Below are positions 11,410 through 20,841 of a stretch of DNA of 27,238 nucleotides, piece after piece. This stretch comes from Ectocarpus siliculosus (taxonomy: Eukaryota; Sar; Phaeophyceae; Ectocarpales; Ectocarpaceae), in contig FN649727.1 in assembly GCA_000310025.1 (NCBI GenBank), positions 7,784,058-7,811,295 on the forward strand, given 5' to 3'. A program made the translations under genes and the position numbers. Each line of letters starts with the position of its first letter. Position 1 is the stretch's first letter. The notes under the pieces were generated by a model. It was not told the origin of the DNA. It saw only the letters and a program-made list of their open reading frames with translations, and did no database searches.

Positions 11410-13406
11410 GCGCGCCATCCATCCCTAACCTCCCCCCTCCTGACGCCCCGAGCACAGGTAGTCCTCCTCGACCATGGCATGTACCGTCGCCTAGACCCAG
11501 ACTTCCGCCTGACATACTCCAAGCTTTGGAAGGCGTTCATGACGAGGGATACCGCGCTGGGGGAGCGCTGCGCCGTCGATCTCGGGGTGGAGCCCGGCCT
11601 CTACGACGCATTGTCGCTCATCCTGACATGGCGGCCTACGTCCACGACGGCGCGGTGAGTTGAGCGAGTGGTGATTGGGCAGGCGGGAACGAGATGAGAC
11701 TTGCAGCAGAGACTGACTAATAAGACGTTTGTTTGAACGGGGTGAGACTCGCACTGAAAAAGACGTTGTTAGAACGGGATGAGATTTGCAGCAGAGAGAA
11801 AGGCGTTTGTTAGAACGGGATGAGACTCGCACTGAGAAAGACGTTGTTAGAACGGGATGAGATTTGCAGCAGAGAGAAAGGCGTTTGTTAGAACGGAATG
11901 AGAGTCGCATTGAGAAAGACGTTGTTGGAACAGGATGAGACTCGCGTTGAGAATGTTAGAGCGGGATGAGACTCGCACTGAGAAAGGCTTTGTTAGAGCG
12001 GGGAGGGGCGGTATCGACAATCCGGCGGGTACGGATCGCGTACAGTACGAGGCGCGCTGGCCGCGTGGCGCTTGACGTCCCTCCCTCAGGCGAAACGTCG
12101 GTGATAAGAGTGTGCTTTCCACGAGCCGGACTAACGCAAAATGTGGTCCGGTGTATCTGTGTGTGTGGTTCTCTCTGTCTGCAGAACCGGGCAACGAATA
12201 ACGGAGGAGGAGCGACAGGCGCTGGTGGCCAAGTACAAGGTTATCTTGTCACACGATAGCCTAAACGCCTTCCTAGAGAGGCTCCCCAGAGATATGCTCT
12301 TCGTCATGCGCACCAGCGATCTTGTCCGGAGTCTGAACAAGGTGCGCGAGGGGCCGTGGTGTTTATTTTTTTTTTGTGTTTGTGGTGGTGGTGGTGTTGA
12401 TGTCTGTGGGTTTTCCGTGACAAGCGTATTTCTACACCGCCGTCATCTACCCCCCGCCGTCTTTTTGTGACTTGATCTGTACGAGAAGATTTACAGGTGA
12501 CCAGGCTTGCGTAACGTTTTCGCCTTTTTTTCCCCGTCTACCCCCCCCCCCCCCCCGCCGCCCCGCCTCTAGAGTGATGCATGATCATTGCAAAATGTTC
12601 AAGAAGGCAAGGTAGTCGAGAGTACGCGATAAGAAAGGCAGTGATTTTCGCATGCCAGATGTGGCAGCAATCGTCACTTTTCCTCCTCCAGATTTTGGTC
12701 GAGTCTTGACAGGGAAGTACTCCGTAGCCGCCGAACGTGTCGAGGGCAAGTAAGGAATGAACACACGCACGCGGTAGCCCCCACCCCACCCATCACCTCG
12801 TCACTGCCACCCCCACACCCTACACCGTCACCCCCGCCGCATGGTCAACCCCATACCCCACTGTCACCCCCACCGCATCGTCACCCCCACACCGTCATCA
12901 CCCCTGCCGCCCCGCCCCAACTCCGCGCGGGCATCTCCCGCTTCAAAAATCACCACGCAGGACCTCGGAGGTACGACGAGGGATCGACTCATCGTGCTGG
13001 CAGAGAGTGCCGTAAGAGGTCTCAACATCCCCAACACCACCGCTGCCGCCGCCCCCGCGATGGAAACCCCTGAAAGGATGTCTCGAGAAGAAGCCGAGGG
13101 TTTCGTGGAGAGCAGCAAGGCCCTCTCCGAGGAGGAGGCGTTCCGGGAGTTCTTGGAGAAAGAGGTAAATTTTGCTTTTTGTTCACACGGAGTTTCAAGA
13201 GCCAGATACTGCTGTACTCTCCCCTTACATCCTGCTGTTTTTCGGCGCACCAGCAGTAAGTTTGTGCCAATAGCACGCGACGGTGAATGCACTCCGGCCA
13301 CGAGGGGGTACAAGGATAGAATCACGCAAGTTGGTGTCTTGATTGGTGATGGCTTCTTGTTGTTGTTGTGATTTTTCTTGGCCTCGCGTGTCGAATGAGT
13401 GCGGTT

Positions 13407-13468
<62 letters not shown>

Positions 13469-14190
13469 CTCCGTAACATACGAATCCCGTTTGTCCGACA
13501 TGTCGCCCGCGCGACGTCTCACTACTGCCTGTATGGGGCCTCTTCTTCCGGTTGATTCTCGTCGCTCGGTCCTTTCGTTTCCTCTTTGATTTTTCACAAT
13601 GTACCCTTTTGGGGGTAGTAGTTAACCTGTGACCATGGAGGACGTCCGCCTCAGGTGAACCAGTACTAACTACTATTATGTTGGGATATTAGAAGGGACC
13701 TGGTGCTGAACAGAGATCGGAACGGCTTTTAATATAGGAGCGGAGATGACAACATGATCTCTGCCTTAAGAATATGACGTCCCTTCTTGGTTTCGTTCCT
13801 CTCCGTCTCTCGTTTGTGTGTCTCTCCCCCTCCCCTCTCCGTTTTATGTGCGTCTCTGTAATCCTCTGTGTGTGTCTCTCTCTCTCTCTCTTCCTCTCTT
13901 TGTCTGTGCCTCTATTTTTCCCCCCTCCCTCTCCTCTACCACCACCCTGTCCGACACACACAAAACGGTTTACACAGGGGCTCCGTCACCCGGCGAAGCT
14001 CGCCCTCGGCAGCCCCCACGCCGGCGTTAACCGCCTAGTCTCCTCCGAGCGGGGCATGACGGCCCCCAGAGGCCTGTCTTGGTGGGACTGGGCAGACCTT
14101 CGAATCCGCATCTGGACCATCGACAGCGTCCTGAGGTTGGTGTGGTGGTGGCAACGGCGGAAGTCGTTCACCGACAGGGACATCGGATGA
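4367..14190 (+). CDS. ABC1/ADCK (UbiB-like) atypical kinase, ADCK1/5-type, twelve exons
   Basis: Protein-kinase-like ABC1 family; relatives act in mitochondria or plastids in quinone and lipid metabolism. Exons: 4367-4638, 6144-6347, 7285-7396, 8023-8094, 8436-8553, 9020-9123, 9896-10026, 10474-10621, 11458-11654, 12185-12341, 12961-13164, 13978-14190. They total 1932 bases, all in phase, for 643 residues and a TGA. The N-terminus is Arg/Ser/Ala-rich, like an organelle transit sequence; a later Met in exon 1 (MSVSVARR) is an alternative start. Motifs in order: TKFGQ (the family KxGQ), AAASLAQVH (Ala-rich loop), VAVKLQYP (ATP-binding Lys), VLTMDFVHG, HCDPHPGN (catalytic Asp and Asn) and LLDHGM (metal-binding DxG). 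All key residues are present. An Ala/Arg/Ser-rich insert of about 30 residues separates HCDPHPGN from LLDHGM. The last exon ends in a Trp/Arg-rich tail. Confidence 0.93.
4639..6143 (+). other. Large first intron of the ABC1 kinase
   Basis: This 1505-base intron is inferred from donor CG/GTCAGT at 4638 and acceptor AATAG at 6143. Joining them restores the expected ADCK sequence from LDYKY into LRNLERGSDEYEA in phase. The intron has no convincing exon of its own. Three of the five exact copies of the TACAGCAGTA word (4884, 5143, 5276) lie in it. Confidence 0.7.
7981..8010. repeat. (TG)15 microsatellite near a 3' splice site
   Basis: Fifteen uninterrupted TG units lie at the end of ABC1 intron 3, just before TTTTTATGTCAG at 8022. 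In transcript sense the run sits where a pyrimidine tract would normally be, so its length may affect recognition of the 72-base exon 4. Confidence 0.95.
8135..8216. repeat. (GTT)n microsatellites in ABC1 intron 4
   Basis: About ten perfect GTT units run from 8135 to 8164, and six more from 8199 to 8216, separated by GTC-rich sequence. They lie wholly inside intron 4. Confidence 0.9.
8646..8904. repeat. Opposed (GA)n and (CT)n tracts in ABC1 intron 5
   Basis: A (GA)n tract at 8646-8687 is followed about 120 bases later by imperfect (CT)n tracts at 8801-8904, all inside intron 5 (8554-9019). The two are complementary, so the transcript could fold into a long hairpin. Confidence 0.85.
10984..11083. 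other. Assembly gap of 100 N
   Basis: Exactly 100 N, the conventional placeholder for a gap of unknown size. It lies inside ABC1 intron 8 (10622-11457), so no coding exon is interrupted: exon 8 ends VAHQ and exon 9 begins VVLLDHG in phase. The intron's true length is unknown. Confidence 0.98.
11084..11410. other. Suspect low-quality sequence next to the gap
   Basis: The sequence right of the gap consists almost wholly of homopolymer runs of four to thirty bases, mostly G, C and T. Its texture is unlike anything else in the window. It looks like the untrimmed end of a poor sequencing read rather than genomic DNA. Translations of it are meaningless. Confidence 0.8.
11686..12002. repeat. Higher-order minisatellite in ABC1 intron 9
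   Basis: Units of about 37 and 41 bases alternate. One type carries GATGAGACTCGCACTGAGAA and the other GATGAGATTTGCAGCAGAGA; both share GAACGGGATGAGA. The pair repeats with a 78-base period, at 11735, 11813 and 11891, and decays at both ends. It lies entirely within intron 9 (11655-12184). Confidence 0.9.
13409..13470. repeat. (CT)n microsatellite in ABC1 intron 11
   Basis: About 28 perfect CT units at 13409-13464 continue as an interrupted tract to 13470, inside intron 11 (13165-13977). A second, shorter CT-rich patch lies near 13875-13900, close to the acceptor of the last exon, where it may serve as the pyrimidine tract. Confidence 0.95.
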
Positions 14191-17106
14191 AGGAAGACGC
14201 TGCCTGCCCGCCTGCCTTTTAAGGTTTTTGGTCGCGTAGTAATTACTCTACACCAGCCCCGTGTTACCCACATGGACAGTTGTAGCGGCTGCGGTTTGGT
14301 ATGCGCTGAGGGCTTGGTGTTCAAAGTGCGACACGAGCCCATCGGTGACGTTGAGAGGGCGTCGTAGAGGGGAGTCAGCTACCTGCCTGCAGGGATAAAA
14401 TTGATGTCTCAACGCGGTGGACCATAGAAATTATCATCGACATCGTCTCAGTAGGAGATGTCGGCGTAAGTTAGCCGTTCCCGCTAGCCTGAAGTTCGTT
14501 GTGTAGCGTTGACCGTGCAGCGCGTGCTCGGCCGTTAGCCCGTGTTGTCGAGAGGCTTGGTTCTTGGGTTCCAACCTATCAAAACCTTTGTGTATACTGT
14601 AGATGAAGCGTGGTCTCTCCACCCGCCCCCTGAAGAAAAAAAAAGGTATATTACCGGAATCACTACTGCTGTCCATTGGAAAGTTGGAGAAACACAACGT
14701 TCCGCTGTGAGCTGTTAACAAGAAAAGAAACACTTTGTGGAGGGGCGCGTTGTCCGTCCGTAAGTTTCTTGGGAATCCCGCCGAGAGCTCGTGAGGGAGG
14801 GAGGGAGGGAGGGAGGGAGGGAGGAGGATAGCCCTTGTTTCGTTTTTGCGTCGGTCGGCGTCTAGACTACCGTTCGTTCGAAGAAACAAATCCCATCTAT
14901 CCCGGACTCTCTGTCTGGGGAAGAGATGATTATTTCGTGATGCGTTTGTAAGAAAAAAAAGAAGTGATCAATCCTTGGAAAGAGCCGTTGTACCACAGAT
15001 TACGGTCGGTCGTATGCATAGAGTGAGCGACACAAGGAAGGAAAAGGAGGACAGAGCGACGTGCAGTCGAGGAACGCCACACCACTGGCCGAGAGTATTC
15101 GCGACCTATCGATCTGTCCCAGCCAAAAAAAGCAACACTTTGAGTGCACCCACGGTGAGAGGGGTACAAGAGACGACGATCTGCGTAGACGGCCGGCTGT
15201 GTCTCGTCTGCCTTCAACAACCAGCAGCAGCAATGTTCCATGATTGAAGTCTTGATTGAATTTGAATGACGGGACGGTGTGCTATGCATACCACCACGAT
15301 ATCGATACATCGCACTTAGACGGTTCCAAGCACGGCAAGACACAAAGAAGCGTCGTACGAACGGAGGAACCACCCATCGCACGAACAAAAGACGTGAAAA
15401 AAAAAATCAATAGGGCCAAAACATTCGGTACCAAGATCTGGCAATTCAAAACAAGCAAAACCGTGGGTACCTGTATGTAACCTTGGCCCACAACGAGACG
15501 CAACCAACACAGGCAAAAACTGTGGCACGTGCCACCAATACGTGACACATATAGACGGAGGCGCATGAAAACCGGACGATTTCTCCTGCTCAACAAGACA
15601 ACGGAAGAGAAATTCGAAGCAACAAAATAATGACAAGAGCTAGAGGAGAGGGTCGGTCAGCAGACGACAGCGTCTCGACGCCCCCCCCCCTTTCCCCGCT
15701 TAAAAGACGTGGACCCGCACTACACCCTCTATGAGCCCAACACAACCAGCCAGAGCAGCGTCGATCGCGCCTTGTGCTCGCCGCCCAACACTCTTCACCA
15801 TCCCCAGCGCACTGACAGCACCATCTTCCACGCAGCGCATGTACGGTGCGGCCCCCGAACATGGGTGGTGGGCGCGACAGAAAAATATTTTGGACAATTG
15901 AGAAGGCAGCAATGCGAGGTGATGAAAAAAATACTCGCTTACTCGCAAAATTTGCGGCCGGGCCTTCCCCTAAAAACGTACTACGTGTACGGCAAAGAAA
16001 GAGAAAAAAACAACAACAACGCGAGAAAATACCAACCCCCGGTGAACATCTAATGGCCTGGACTATTTTATTCCTCCTTCGCAGCTTCAACTTCGCGACG
16101 ATGTCACCGCGGTGTTGCGCTCGGTACTTGCAACACCAGGCTATTCCTTCGAGGGCATCTATTTTAACTCTGATCTGCTGTTCAGGCGCGAAATCCGCGC
16201 CCCTGCATACATATTCCCAACCTCGGACCCCTCCCACCCGTTCCCCTCACAAAACTCCCGAGAGCCCCAACTGCGTGGCGCAAGTCAAGGAAAACTCTTG
16301 GGACCAAAACACCCAGCCACCAACCACCCTCCTCTATCAACCTGCGGCCTGTTTTGATTCTCCGATATGCACTGCGTGGCGTGTCACTCAAGACAGCGAC
16401 GACGACGACAAATTTAACAACAACTTAAAACCGCAATGCTCCAGCTTGCTATAAAGCGAGCAAGTTCATATTCATCATCATGCGTCGACCCAACAACTAA
16501 TCTGACAAATCTCCGCTACGCGCGCGAACAAGGATAGCGAGCTACAGCTATTGTTCGGGAACCGCTCGCGCTCAATTCTGTCATGGCGATTGGTCAGCGG
16601 GACACCTGCTTGGTGGCATGTCAAAAAAGAGCAACGCAGCAGGGAGGGGAAAGAATCCGTGAGACAGCGGAGGGGGATAAGCGTTGAAAGAGTCTGCGAA
16701 CTTGTTTTTGTGTTCGTGTTGGTGGTCCGGGGCATGTGGGGACGAGCGCAGAGCAGCACGTACGAACAACCCCAAGCCTAACCAATACCCCCCAATGGCG
16801 GTGTCGTACCCGTACGTAAAGGTCTGACTTCGGGGTGGGATGCGGGGAAGAGAACGGAAGGAATCACCACATGTATCGGAGAGGGCAAAACCACAAAGAA
16901 CGGTTGGAAAAAAACAAATCGAAACCAGATGCGCGTTGTTCGAGGAAAACCAAGGGTTTAGGCGTGCCCAACGGAAAATTTGATCTGAATCCGGAGACGG
17001 AATCCGTTCGCTCCAGTCTTCTACGCGGCCCTCTTGTTGAGACGAAGCCCCTCGAACTAGAACCAGTGCTTGCGTTTCTTGCTCCGCTCGAAGACTTACT
17101 GTGTTT
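14191..17106. other. Convergent 3' region between ABC1 and bZIP genes, no gene recognised
   Basis: The region lies between the ABC1 stop (14190, plus strand) and the probable bZIP stop (17107, minus strand), so much of it may be the two 3' UTRs. Several open frames of 100-215 codons exist on both strands, but none shows a known motif, a coding-like composition or neighbouring exons that join in phase. A (GAGG)n repeat occupies about 14793-14826. A hidden short or non-coding gene cannot be excluded. Confidence 0.5.
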
Positions 17107-19458
17107 TCACTGCAGCCGGCAACCACGGGTTGATGCACACCAAAGCAGCAACACACACACAAACACTCTTTTTGTTGATTCAAAAGTCAGCCGGCTGGTG
17201 CGGTCGATGCTAAAACACACACCCACACACACACCTACACACCCAAACCAACCCTTACCTTCGTCCCAAGTTTCCGGTCGTCGCATCGTCCCCCCCACCA
17301 CCACCACCGGCGTCAACACGCCCCCCCTTCGGCGTCGGCGACCTGCTCGCGTCCTCCCCGCCCGAGCTCGAAGACAGGGGCGACCCGCTTCTGTCCGAGC
17401 CGCTGCTCCGCGAGCCGCTGCTCCTGCTCCTTCTGGCGGTGTCGCCGGAGGTCGTGCTGCCGGGCATGACACTACTGCTCTCGCTGCTCTCCATCCACGA
17501 CGACGACGAGCACTCCGACCCTTCCCCGCCGCTGCCTCCGCTACCGCTGCACCCGCCGTCGCGGTCGGCGCCTCGGCTGCGGCGGCGCTCGCCGCCGCCG
17601 CTGCTGCCGCCGCCGCTTCCGCCGCTCCGTTTTCTTTTCGCGCTTCTTTCTCGTCGGACCTTCTGCCAGGCCTCGTGGCACCCGCGGGAGAGGTCTCGGT
17701 CAAGACGGTTTTGGTTCTCCGAGATCGCCTGCTGCTCCCGCTGCTGCTGCTCCGCAGTCGTCGCGGCGGCGGCGGCGGCGCGCTTGCGGTGGTGGCGGTC
17801 GGCCCTCGAGGGCGAGGAGCGCGAAGAGTTGTCCGTCGTCGCCGAGTCGTCATTGTCGTGGTCGGCGTTGCTGCCGCTGCCGCCCGCGCTGCTGTTGCTC
17901 GGGCTGCCGCTGCCGCAACTGCTGCTGCTGGTGCTGCCGTTGCCGCTGCTGGATGCCGGCGCCGTCTTCGACGGCGCCTCCTTGGCCGGGAGGCAGGAGG
18001 AAGGCGGCGACGACGACCCCGGGTGGTGGAAGTGTTGCTGCTGGCGCGGCTGCGGCTGGCGTACGCTATCCTCCGGGGAGGACAAGCTCGCGCTGGCCCA
18101 CGGAACGAACGGCGTCGTGACCGGGCCCGCCCCGGCCCTGCGAAAGCGTGCCAGCTCGCGTACCCCAGCGCCGCCGCCGCCGCCCCCGGCTCGGGCACCG
18201 GGTATGCGTGCTGCTGCGGGTCGTGGGGAGGAAGGGCGAGCATCGGCGTCAGCTTGCCGGCCAGGGCTCCCGCCGGCGGGGGTCCGTACGCGGCCGGCGG
18301 CCAGCCCTGGTAGCTGATGAGGTACTGAGGGTTGGAGTGCGGCATCATGCCGCCGGGGGGAGCGCCGACGCCCTGGTGCTGCAAGTAGGGGTTCTGGCCC
18401 TCCTGCTTGACGACGCCGTTGCCGTTGCCGTTGCCGGCACCGGCGGCGCTGCCGGCGCCGGGGCCGCCGACGCGATCGAACGCTTGCGGGTAGTACCCCA
18501 CCTGCTGCTGCGAATGCCCGGGATGCATGAAGCGCTGCTGGGACGGGTAGACGTGGCCGTGGAGGTGCGGCGGCAGGTGAGCGGCCGCCGCGGGGTGCAG
18601 GAAGGCGGCGTGGTTCGCGAACTGCTGCATCAGGTGGGGGGGAGGGTGGGCGTGGTGGCCAGCTCCGACGTGAGGAGAGCCGGCGGATTGCTGCTGGCTG
18701 TCCTGAGAAGCCGGGGCGGACGGCGTCGACTGCTGCTGCTGCGACGGGAAGTTGGGCATGTGCCCCATGGGCGTCGGCGACAGTTTCATCTTCATCGTCG
18801 ACGAGGCTGCGTCAGCACCGCCGTCGAACCCGTTCCTGCCGCTGCCGCCGCTCTTGAGACCACTCCCGTCCCCGCTACCACCACCCCTGCTTTTGCCGCC
18901 ACCCCTGCCGCTCCCTCCTCCGCCGCCGCTGACCGACGTCTTCATGCTGTCCCGCAGCTTGCGGTTCTCCCGCTCCAGGCGGGCTATCATTTCCTCGGTG
19001 GCCTCGAGGTGCAGCTTCTTTCGGTCGCGGGTCCGCTTGGCGTGCATGCGGTTGCGCTCCCTGCGGATTTGCTCGAGCTCCTCCGGCGTGCACTCGGACC
19101 TCGTCTTCTGGGACAGCTCGAGCAGCCGCTCCGCGTCTCCCGGGTTCCCCACCCTAGGCTGCTGCTGCTGCTGCTGCTGCCGCTGCTGCTTCTCGTCGCC
19201 CTCGTTCGCACCGCCGGTCCCGCCGGCACCGCTGCCGCCCGCGGCGCCGTCCGAGCTGTTCGCCTCCGAAGACGTCCGTCCGCAAGACGACGAAGAAGCC
19301 GAGCAGCTAGTCCCCGCCGTGCCTTCGCTCCCGTCTCCGGCGTCGTCACTCTCCACGTTGCCGCGCAGCATGCCGGCGCGTGGCCGGGAAGCCCCACCGG
19401 AAACGGACGCCGCCAACGCCACGTGGTGATCCCGGGAGGCCTTGCTGCCGGCGTTGCG

Positions 19459-19494
<36 letters not shown>

Positions 19495-20841
19495 CGACTG
19501 CAAGTCTTCGGTTCCTCCGCTCATGTCGAGGAGGATGCTCGCCGTGCGGCGGTCGGTGATGGCCTGCCGGAGGCGTTTCTGCTCCGCCTGGAGCTCGGCC
19601 GAGCGGTTCATGAGGAGCTGCAGCTGGGCCTTCTTGCGCTGCCTCGTCTTGCGCGCGTGCAGCTGGTTTCGCTCCCGGCTGCGCTGAAGGCGTTCCTCGG
19701 CGCTGAGCCGGCGGCGCTTCCCGGTGCTGTCGAGCTCGTACTCGGCGGCGCTCGCGTTGTCGCCGCCGGCGGTGTCGGCGTCGCCGCCGGAATCGGCGGC
19801 GGCGGCGGCGGTAGCGGCCGTCGGTTGTTCGAGCTTGTTGTTGCGGCCCTCGTCGTTGTAGCTAGAGCTAGCCGCAGATTCGGTGCTCCGCGGCGACTCC
19901 TGGTCGTCTGATGGGGACGGCTCGCTCGGCGTGGACGTCGCTCCTGCTCGGGGTGGTTTCGTCGCTCTTGCTGATGCGGCTGCCGCCGCCGCCGCCGGTG
20001 TTGGAAGCGGAGGCGGCGACGGCGGCGGCGAAGGACTTGCGCGAGAGGCGGTCGAGAGCGAGGTCGCCTGGGGCGCAGGCCACGCCCCACCGCGGTCGGA
20101 GTGGCTCGGGTAAAGCGAAGACCAGGACGTCGAGTCGATCGGGCCGGCGGCAGCGGCGGCAGCAGAGCCCGCCGTGCCCGGCACCAGCTGCCGTGATGAC
20201 CCTCCACCAACCGCCGCCGCCGCCGATGCTTCTGCCGCTGCCGCTGCTGCTGCCGCCGCCGCCGCCGCCGCCGCCACGCCTGACGATGGTGTTGTTGCCG
20301 AGCAAGGCTGCTGCTGGACCTGGGCAAGCGCGAGGGCGCGGTTTATCGCCGCGAGGCGATCGGGGTCGAGCGACCCCGGGCCAGCACCCTTTTGCTCCAT
20401 CGCCGCCGCAGCCGCTGCCTGCGGGTACGAGAACATGGGCGCGAAACCCGGGTACGGGTAGAAACCGCCGCCGACCGCTCCCGCCGCCATCAACGCGGTG
20501 GCAGCAGAGCCAGGGGCGGCAAGGTCTGGTTGATCGCTGCCGCCCCCCACCCGCCGCTCCTCCTTCTGCTGCCGCTGTTGCCGTTGCTGCGGAGCGCCCG
20601 CCATCCCCATGTGGTACCCGGTCACCTGGGTGAGCTCCCCCCCCCCGCGCTCCATCCCCACTCCGCCGGCGGTTGCTGCCGCTGACAGCGGCGGCGGCGT
20701 CGGCGCGTACTTTCTCCCCGGCGCCGGCAGCTGCTGCTGCTTCGAGGGAGGCAGCAAAGGCGGGCCTACTCCGGATGTTGGAGACGGGAGTGGCGCCGGG
20801 CAAGGCCCGGCTTGATGCCGCTGGTAGGCCGTGTTGGACAT
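17107..20841 (-). CDS. Transcription factor with two bZIP domains; apparent frame break near 18160
   Basis: Probable nuclear DNA-binding regulator. The ATG at 20841 is secure because an in-frame TGA lies just upstream. The first ~890 residues read in one frame: a Pro/Ala/Gln-rich region, a first bZIP near residues 375-440, a Gly/Ser-rich linker, a second bZIP near 583-632, then a His/Gln/Pro-rich region. Around 18160 the same frame turns into Arg-rich sequence that looks unnatural. Another frame then carries a Ser/Gln/Asn-rich, coding-like sequence (VTTPFVPWASASLSSPEDS onward) to a good donor at 17259 (CGAAG/GTAAGG). Splicing to the acceptor at 17210 (49-base intron) would end at the TGA at 17107. 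The frame change needs an indel error, a real frameshift or an unseen splice. Open frames on the opposite strand are GC-rich shadows. Confidence 0.8.
18946..19095 (-). other. Second bZIP domain
   Basis: The basic region reads RRERNRMHAKRTRDRKK. The spacing N-x7-R-x9-T-x6-L-x6-L matches the first domain, but Thr replaces the first zipper leucine and the zipper ends quickly in a Gly/Ser-rich stretch. The shared N..HA..TR.RKK core suggests that the two domains arose by duplication. Confidence 0.85.
19522..19719 (-). other. First bZIP domain
   Basis: The basic region reads RERNQLHARKTRQRKK, preceded by GKRRRLSAEER. It fits N-x7-R-x9-L-x6-L-x6-L: the invariant Asn and Arg are present and leucines fall at three successive heptad positions. 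This is a complete short zipper. Confidence 0.88.

Noticed and set aside
10951-11428. Proline- and glycine-rich frames across the N gap
   Set aside because: They translate Ns and homopolymer artefact and have no biological support.
15590-16237. Minus-strand open frame of 215 codons
   Set aside because: Cys- and Arg-rich with no motif, no coding-like composition and no in-phase exon partners; possible 3' UTR.
16835-18313. Plus-strand open frame of 492 codons opposite the bZIP gene
   Set aside because: Composition is an Ala/Arg/Pro-rich shadow of GC-rich minus-strand codons, with no motif. The minus strand has two bZIP motifs and coding-like composition.
18148-19911. Plus-strand open frame of 587 codons
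   Set aside because: It is the antisense of the double-bZIP coding region and has a Val/Leu/Arg-rich shadow composition.
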